Below are positions 6,626-9,569 of a DNA stretch of 9,569 bases, one piece after another. Position 1 is the stretch's first letter, and every line of letters starts with the position of its first letter. Under the pieces are notes generated by a model, which saw only the letters and a program-made list of their open reading frames with translations, was not told the origin of the DNA and did no database searches. The position numbers and the translations under genes were made by a program. Location of the stretch: assembly GCA_001664505.1 (NCBI GenBank), contig CP011806.1, forward strand, positions 1,486,539 to 1,496,107, given 5' to 3'. The DNA is from Acidobacteria bacterium Mor1 (GTDB lineage: Bacteria > Acidobacteriota > Polarisedimenticolia > Polarisedimenticolales > Polarisedimenticolaceae).

Positions 6626-7567
6626 TTGAGTTGCGGAACCGAAGGAAAACGGCGCCCCGAGTGGCTGAAGGTGCGGCTCCAGACCGGGGAGAAGTACCGC
6701 GAGTTGCGCAAGATGGTCGACGAGCTCTCGCTCAACACCGTCTGCGTCGAGGCCCGCTGCCCCAACATCTACGAGTGCTGGAACGCAGGCACCGCCACCT
6801 TCATGATCCTCGGCGACGTCTGCACCCGCCGCTGCGGCTTTTGCAACGTGCACAGCGGCATGCCGCCGGCCGGCCCCGACCCGCAGGAGCCCCGCCACGT
6901 CGGCGAGGCCATCCAGCGCCTGGGACTGCGCCACGCGGTGATCACCAGCGTCGACCGGGACGACCTGCCCGACGGCGGCGCCATGCACTTCCAGCGGGTG
7001 ATCCAATCGATTCACGAACTGAATCCCGGCTGCGCCGTCGAGGTGCTCACGCCGGACTTCAAGAAGAAGGAAGGCGCCCTCGACGTGGTGCTCGCCGCCC
7101 GTCCGGAGGTCTTCTCCCACAACGTCGAGACCGTGCCGCGGCTCTACAAGCCCGCCCGGCCGGGATCGCGCTACGACCACTCCGTCGGCCTGCTGGCAGC
7201 GGCGGCGCGGCGCCGCGACCGTGACATGCCCGACATGCGGGTCAAGTCGAGCATGATGCTGGGACTCGGCGAACGGGACGAGGAGGTCCTCGAGACCATG
7301 CGCGACCTGCGGCAAGCCGGAGTCGAGGTGGTTGCGCTGGGTCAGTACCTGCAGCCGACCAAGGAACACATGCCGGTCGAACGCTTCGTCGAACCCAGCC
7401 AGTTCGACGCGTTCCGCGATGCAGGGATGGAGATGGGCTTCTTCCACGTGGAAGCCGGACCGCTGGTCCGCTCGTCGTACCACGCCGAACAGCATCGTCC
7501 CGACCCCGAGGGCCGTCACACACCTGCGCCTACCGCCGGCGACGACGGACTGCTGCAGATTCTCTAG
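6626..7567 (+). CDS. lipA: Lipoyl synthase LipA
   Basis: A 313-residue radical-SAM enzyme that inserts two sulfur atoms into protein-bound octanoyl groups, completing the work of LipB. The auxiliary [4Fe-4S] cluster motif is CVEARCPNIYEC (Cys40, Cys45, Cys51), the radical-SAM cluster motif is CTRRCGFC (Cys66, Cys70, Cys73), and the C-terminal RSSY (282-285) supplies the serine ligand of the auxiliary cluster. EVLTPDF (139-145), FSHNVETV (163-170) and LGQYLQPT (238-245) are further family blocks. All key residues are present and the length is normal. The start is a TTG with GAGG eight bases upstream; it lies 11 residues before PEWLK, where family members usually begin, and no other in-frame start fits. 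A three-codon ORF (ATG 6618, stop 6627-6629) overlaps this start. The gene ends the operon and converges on the thioredoxin gene with a 24-base gap. Confidence 0.97.
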   Translation: MSCGTEGKRRPEWLKVRLQTGEKYRELRKMVDELSLNTVCVEARCPNIYECWNAGTATFMILGDVCTRRCGFCNVHSGMPPAGPDPQEPRHVGEAIQRLGLRHAVITSVDRDDLPDGGAMHFQRVIQSIHELNPGCAVEVLTPDFKKKEGALDVVLAARPEVFSHNVETVPRLYKPARPGSRYDHSVGLLAAAARRRDRDMPDMRVKSSMMLGLGERDEEVLETMRDLRQAGVEVVALGQYLQPTKEHMPVERFVEPSQFDAFRDAGMEMGFFHVEAGPLVRSSYHAEQHRPDPEGRHTPAPTAGDDGLLQIL

Positions 7568-7591
7568 GGACCGGGCTCTCCGGGGAACCGG

Positions 7592-8158
7592 TCAGTTGGT
7601 GGAGTTCTTTTCCTTGGGGCGGCGCATCAGCGGCGGCCCCAACTTGCGGCCTTCCAGAAAGTCGTCGATGTCCTTGAGCATCGCCGCGACCTGTTCCTCG
7701 CTACCGCCGACGTAACGCCGCACGACGATCCCTTCGGAATCGACGATGTAGGTGGTGGGGATGATGCCGGTGCCGCCCCAATCACGGCTGATACGCCGGC
7801 CGTCGACCAGCACCGGATAGGACACGCCGAGGCGGGCGACGGTTGACCCGATCAACTCCGGAGCCAGCTTGGTGTCCTTGGCGACGCCGATGATCTGGAT
7901 CTCCCCTGCGGCCCGTTCGTCGAGCAACTGCTGAAGCAGCGGCATCTCCTTGCGGCAGGGTTCGCACCAGGTAGCCCAGAAGTTGATGACGGTCAGCTTG
8001 GCCAGGGACCAGTCGACGGCGCGGTAAGTACCCTGAACATCGAAGCCCTTGACCAGCGGAGCCGGTTGATTGGGCGCGACGACCAGATTCCCCGCCAGCG
8101 CGGGAAGCACCCCGGACAACAACATCGCCGTAAGGATCAGGTATCGCATCGAACGCAT
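7592..8158 (-). CDS. Exported TlpA/ResA-like thiol-disulfide oxidoreductase
   Basis: A 188-residue protein from the ATG 8156-8158, with a G-rich ribosome site (GGGGG) about five bases upstream; an in-frame start at 8197 is less likely because it would put 13 residues before the signal. MRSMRYLILTAMLLSG opens a signal peptide with a probable cleavage site after ALA (20-22). The thioredoxin fold follows, with INFWATWCEPCRKEMP carrying the redox pair Cys65 and Cys68 and the cis-proline Pro134 in GIIPTTYIVD. The WCEPC active site and the long first loop are typical of TlpA/ResA-type reductases that act outside the cytoplasmic membrane, for instance in cytochrome c maturation, but no partner gene is visible. 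The C-terminal tail is basic and probably unstructured. It converges on lipA and follows the tRNA-Gly gene on the same strand by 125 bases. No clear promoter of its own was found. Confidence 0.92.
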   Translation of the reverse strand: MRSMRYLILTAMLLSGVLPALAGNLVVAPNQPAPLVKGFDVQGTYRAVDWSLAKLTVINFWATWCEPCRKEMPLLQQLLDERAAGEIQIIGVAKDTKLAPELIGSTVARLGVSYPVLVDGRRISRDWGGTGIIPTTYIVDSEGIVVRRYVGGSEEQVAAMLKDIDDFLEGRKLGPPLMRRPKEKNSTN

Positions 8159-8181
8159 CGGAACCCCCGAGTCGGCCGGCA

Positions 8182-8195
8182 GCAAGACAGCTTGC
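8182..8195 (-). other. Small hairpin in the leader of the TlpA-like gene
   Basis: GCAAG (8182-8186) and CTTGC (8191-8195) are perfect inverted copies around a four-base loop, 23 bases before the ATG. A five-base stem is short and may be chance; no regulator or riboswitch class is recognised. Confidence 0.2.
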
Positions 8196-8206
8196 ACTAG
8201 AGGCCG

Positions 8207-8254
8207 AACAAAAGGCTACGCCAGGATCCGTGAGGATGCCACCGACCGAAGCCT
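8207..8254 (-). terminator. Weak terminator-like structure after tRNA-Gly
   Basis: On the minus strand AGGCT (8250-8254) can pair with AGCCT (8213-8217), and the RNA then reads four U, G, two U (8207-8213). Inside, an arm ending in ATCC pairs with GGAT around TCAC. The large unequal internal loop makes the fold poor, so read-through into the TlpA-like gene is equally possible. Confidence 0.22.
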
Positions 8255-8283
8255 GCTGGGGAAGGAAACACCGAGGAAGGAAA

Positions 8284-8359
<76 letters not shown>

Positions 8360-8371
8360 GCCTAGGGTGCT

Positions 8372-8393
8372 GCCACCAACTTCCGTTGGCGAC
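8372..8393 (-). other. GNRA-capped hairpin in the tRNA-Gly precursor leader
   Basis: On the minus strand GTCGCCAAC (8385-8393) pairs with GTTGGTGGC (8372-8380) over nine base pairs, two of them G-U, around a GGAA tetraloop (8381-8384) of the stable GNRA class. The promoter at 8400-8428 predicts a transcript start at about 8393, so the hairpin would form the very 5' end of the precursor, 12 bases before the mature tRNA. Confidence 0.55.
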
Positions 8394-8399
8394 CGGCAG

Positions 8400-8428
8400 A
8401 ATGTACCAGAGGCCCCGGACTTCGTCAA
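8400..8428 (-). promoter_or_regulatory. Sigma70-type promoter of tRNA-Gly
   Basis: TTGACG (8423-8428) and TACATT (8400-8405) on the minus strand are separated by 17 bases, giving five of six and four of six consensus matches. The site points at the tRNA gene with a leader of about 34 bases. Its -35 box overlaps the TGA stop codon of yraN (8425-8427). Confidence 0.7.
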
Positions 8429-8814
8429 CGTTCCCCGGGGCGGAAGGCATCCCGCAGATGGCGCACCCGCGGACCCGCCTCGAGAGCCCCGAAAACCTCG
8501 ACGACATCGAAGCGGCAGGGACGCTCCAGGCGGTCGAAACGCTGGAGCCAGGCCAGGGCGGTCCGGGCGATTCGGCGCCGCTTGACCCGCCCGATCGTCT
8601 CCCCCGGGAGGTAGCCGGCAGCCCTGCGCCGCGCCTTGACCTCGACGAAGACGATCTCCTCGCCGTCACGGGCGATCAGATCGATTTCTCCATGGCGCCA
8701 GCGGAAGCGCCGGGCGACGACGACCATCCCCGCACGGCGCAGAACATCTTCGGCCAGCGCCTCGGCATCTGCGCCGTAGCGGTAGGGGCTCCGCGGTTCG
8801 GCCAACCCGGTCAT
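8425..8814 (-). CDS. yraN: UPF0102 / YraN family nuclease-like protein
   Basis: A 129-residue protein, the usual length for the family. It shows RYGADAEALAEDVL (12-25), then GEIDLIARDGEEIVFVEVK (42-60), whose Glu43/Asp45 and Glu58-Val-Lys60 form a PD-(D/E)XK-like nuclease core, and the later RFDVVEV (101-107). The fold resembles Holliday-junction resolvases, but the cellular role of YraN is not well established. Translation starts at the ATG 8812-8814, whose A is the last base of the upstream gene's stop (TGATG overlap), with AGGGGGG as ribosome site; a TTG three bases upstream is the alternative. The stop codon lies inside the -35 box of the tRNA-Gly promoter. It is probably translated in coupling with the Spy-like gene; functional relatedness of the two is not implied. 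Confidence 0.93.
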   Translation of the reverse strand: MTGLAEPRSPYRYGADAEALAEDVLRRAGMVVVARRFRWRHGEIDLIARDGEEIVFVEVKARRRAAGYLPGETIGRVKRRRIARTALAWLQRFDRLERPCRFDVVEVFGALEAGPRVRHLRDAFRPGER

Positions 8815-9386
8815 CAACCACCCCCCTGCCGGCGTTTGCGGGCATCGCGCAACCGGTCGCGGATCGGCGTGGGGCGGCCGCCCGAGAGACCGCCGAGACG
8901 CTTGCGCAGCTCGGTGCGGAACTTGACGCTGTAGAACCGGTACTTGACCCGCTGGCGCACGGTCAGATCCGCCTCGATCGCCTGCCGGATCCTCCGCTCT
9001 TCGCTGCGCAGCTCCAGTTCGATCTCGTCCAGGCGTTCGAGCAGGCTCTGGAGTTCGCTGTCGGCTCCGCCGTCCTCGAAGGCGATGCGCAGGCTGCGTG
9101 TCGTGGCAGCTCGTTCGCGGCGGGCCTTGCGGCGCAGCGCTTCGAGCTCCTCGACCAGCGGCATGATCGTCTCGACCTGGCTGTCGGTCACCGCCACGTG
9201 CCGCCGCAGGCCGGCCTCGTAACGCCCTCGCAAAGCGGACCAGAGCTCGGTGTCGACGATGGCGTCGCCGCCCGCCTGCCCCGCGGCATCTCCGGCGTCG
9301 CCGCCGTCAGCCGGCGCCTGGGACGCAGCCGGGGTGGCGAGCAGCGCCAGCCACAGGACCATCAGGATCGTTGCAGGGATTCTCAT
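8814..9386 (-). CDS. Spy/CpxP-like periplasmic LTxxQ protein (hypothetical)
   Basis: A 190-residue protein starting at the ATG 9384-9386 with AGGAG eight bases upstream. Residues 1-22 form a signal peptide (MRIPATILMVLWLALLATPA, cleaved near 21-24), then comes a low-complexity Gly/Ala/Asp stretch (about 25-42). The rest is almost entirely charged helix. VTDSQ (66-70) and LTVRQ (141-145) stand where the two LTxxQ motifs of Spy/CpxP-type periplasmic proteins lie, each leading into a long helix (ETIMPLVEELEALRRKAR; RVKYRFYSVKFRTELRKRL). Spy is a chaperone, CpxP a sensor-kinase inhibitor and CnrX a metal sensor; which role applies here is unknown. The ATG overlaps the stop of the preceding gene by four bases (ATGA) and its own stop overlaps yraN, so the three genes are probably translationally coupled. 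The match is by motif and layout only. Confidence 0.72.
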   Translation of the reverse strand: MRIPATILMVLWLALLATPAASQAPADGGDAGDAAGQAGGDAIVDTELWSALRGRYEAGLRRHVAVTDSQVETIMPLVEELEALRRKARRERAATTRSLRIAFEDGGADSELQSLLERLDEIELELRSEERRIRQAIEADLTVRQRVKYRFYSVKFRTELRKRLGGLSGGRPTPIRDRLRDARKRRQGGG

Positions 9387-9569
9387 GCCTCGGTCTCCTC
9401 GCCGCGGAGCCAGTTCAAGAGCTCTTCGCGGCTCGCCCCGTCCAACGTCTCGGGCTCCGGCAGCAGGGGCTCGGTCCCGGCCGGCAGAAGCTCCCAGTCC
9501 AGTTCTCCGCCCAGGCTGTCCTCGAACCCGTCGAACAATCCCTCGGCGTCGTCGCCGGCGGCGGCGGCG
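9383..9569 (-). CDS. Unknown acidic protein, C-terminal 61 residues; runs off the right edge
   Basis: A minus-strand frame enters from the right edge and ends at the TGA 9383-9385, whose last bases overlap the ATG of the Spy-like gene. The visible 61 residues are very acidic, start with an Ala run followed by Gly-Asp-Asp, and end with an amphipathic helix (SREELLNWLRGEETEA). There is no cysteine, membrane segment or recognised domain. By analogy with CnrY/CnrX-like arrangements the missing part might be an anti-sigma factor or another partner of the Spy-like protein; this is speculation from position alone. Confidence 0.6.
   Translation of the reverse strand, partial: AAAAGDDAEGLFDGFEDSLGGELDWELLPAGTEPLLPEPETLDGASREELLNWLRGEETEA

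Noticed and set aside
6410-7519. A 369-codon minus-strand open frame opposite lipA
   Set aside because: It is the antisense shadow of an intact lipoyl synthase gene and has no recognisable domain.
7569-7593. GACCGG/CCGGTC inverted repeat between the convergent lipA and TlpA-like genes, as a bidirectional terminator
   Set aside because: The stem is only six pairs with a 13-base loop, no U-tract follows on either strand, and it overlaps a stop codon.

Overview
The window is a compact, GC-rich bacterial chromosome segment with short intergenic gaps, many non-ATG starts (TTG, GTG, possibly CTG) and no sign of mobile DNA. The mix of families suggests an uncultured Acidobacteriota-like bacterium: an RNB ribonuclease with a cyanobacterial-style N-terminus, an E3-E2-lipB-lipA cluster, DUF2203, and a Spy-like protein next to yraN. 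This placement rests on remembered family distributions, not on a search.

Left block, minus strand, about 1-2985. A DUF2203 gene is followed by a predicted lipoprotein that joins an arginase-like UPF0489-type domain to about seven TPR repeats. Next comes the start of an RNB-family exoribonuclease that runs off the left edge. The order and strand suggest an operon fired from a promoter at about 3020-3049. A second promoter-like sequence lies just in front of the TPR gene.

Central block, plus strand, 3073-7567. This is a lipoate and 2-oxo-acid dehydrogenase operon: dihydrolipoyl dehydrogenase (E3), lipoyl-bearing acyltransferase (E2), octanoyltransferase (lipB) and lipoyl synthase (lipA). LipB moves octanoate from acyl carrier protein to lipoyl domains such as that of the adjacent E2, LipA inserts the two sulfurs, and E3 reoxidises the dihydrolipoyl arm. 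No E1 gene is in view. The two blocks diverge from a 200-base region with back-to-back promoters that share the same -35 and -10 hexamers.

Right block, minus strand, 7592-9569. Reading leftwards: the end of an unknown acidic protein, a Spy/CpxP-like LTxxQ periplasmic protein and yraN form a stop/start-overlapped operon. Then come a tRNA-Gly(GCC) gene with its own strong promoter and a hairpin leader, and an exported TlpA-like thioredoxin that converges on lipA.

Most of the window is ordinary housekeeping sequence. The least described items are the arginase-fold/TPR lipoprotein, the mirrored divergent promoter region, the tRNA leader hairpin, and the unusual starts of lipB and lipA.
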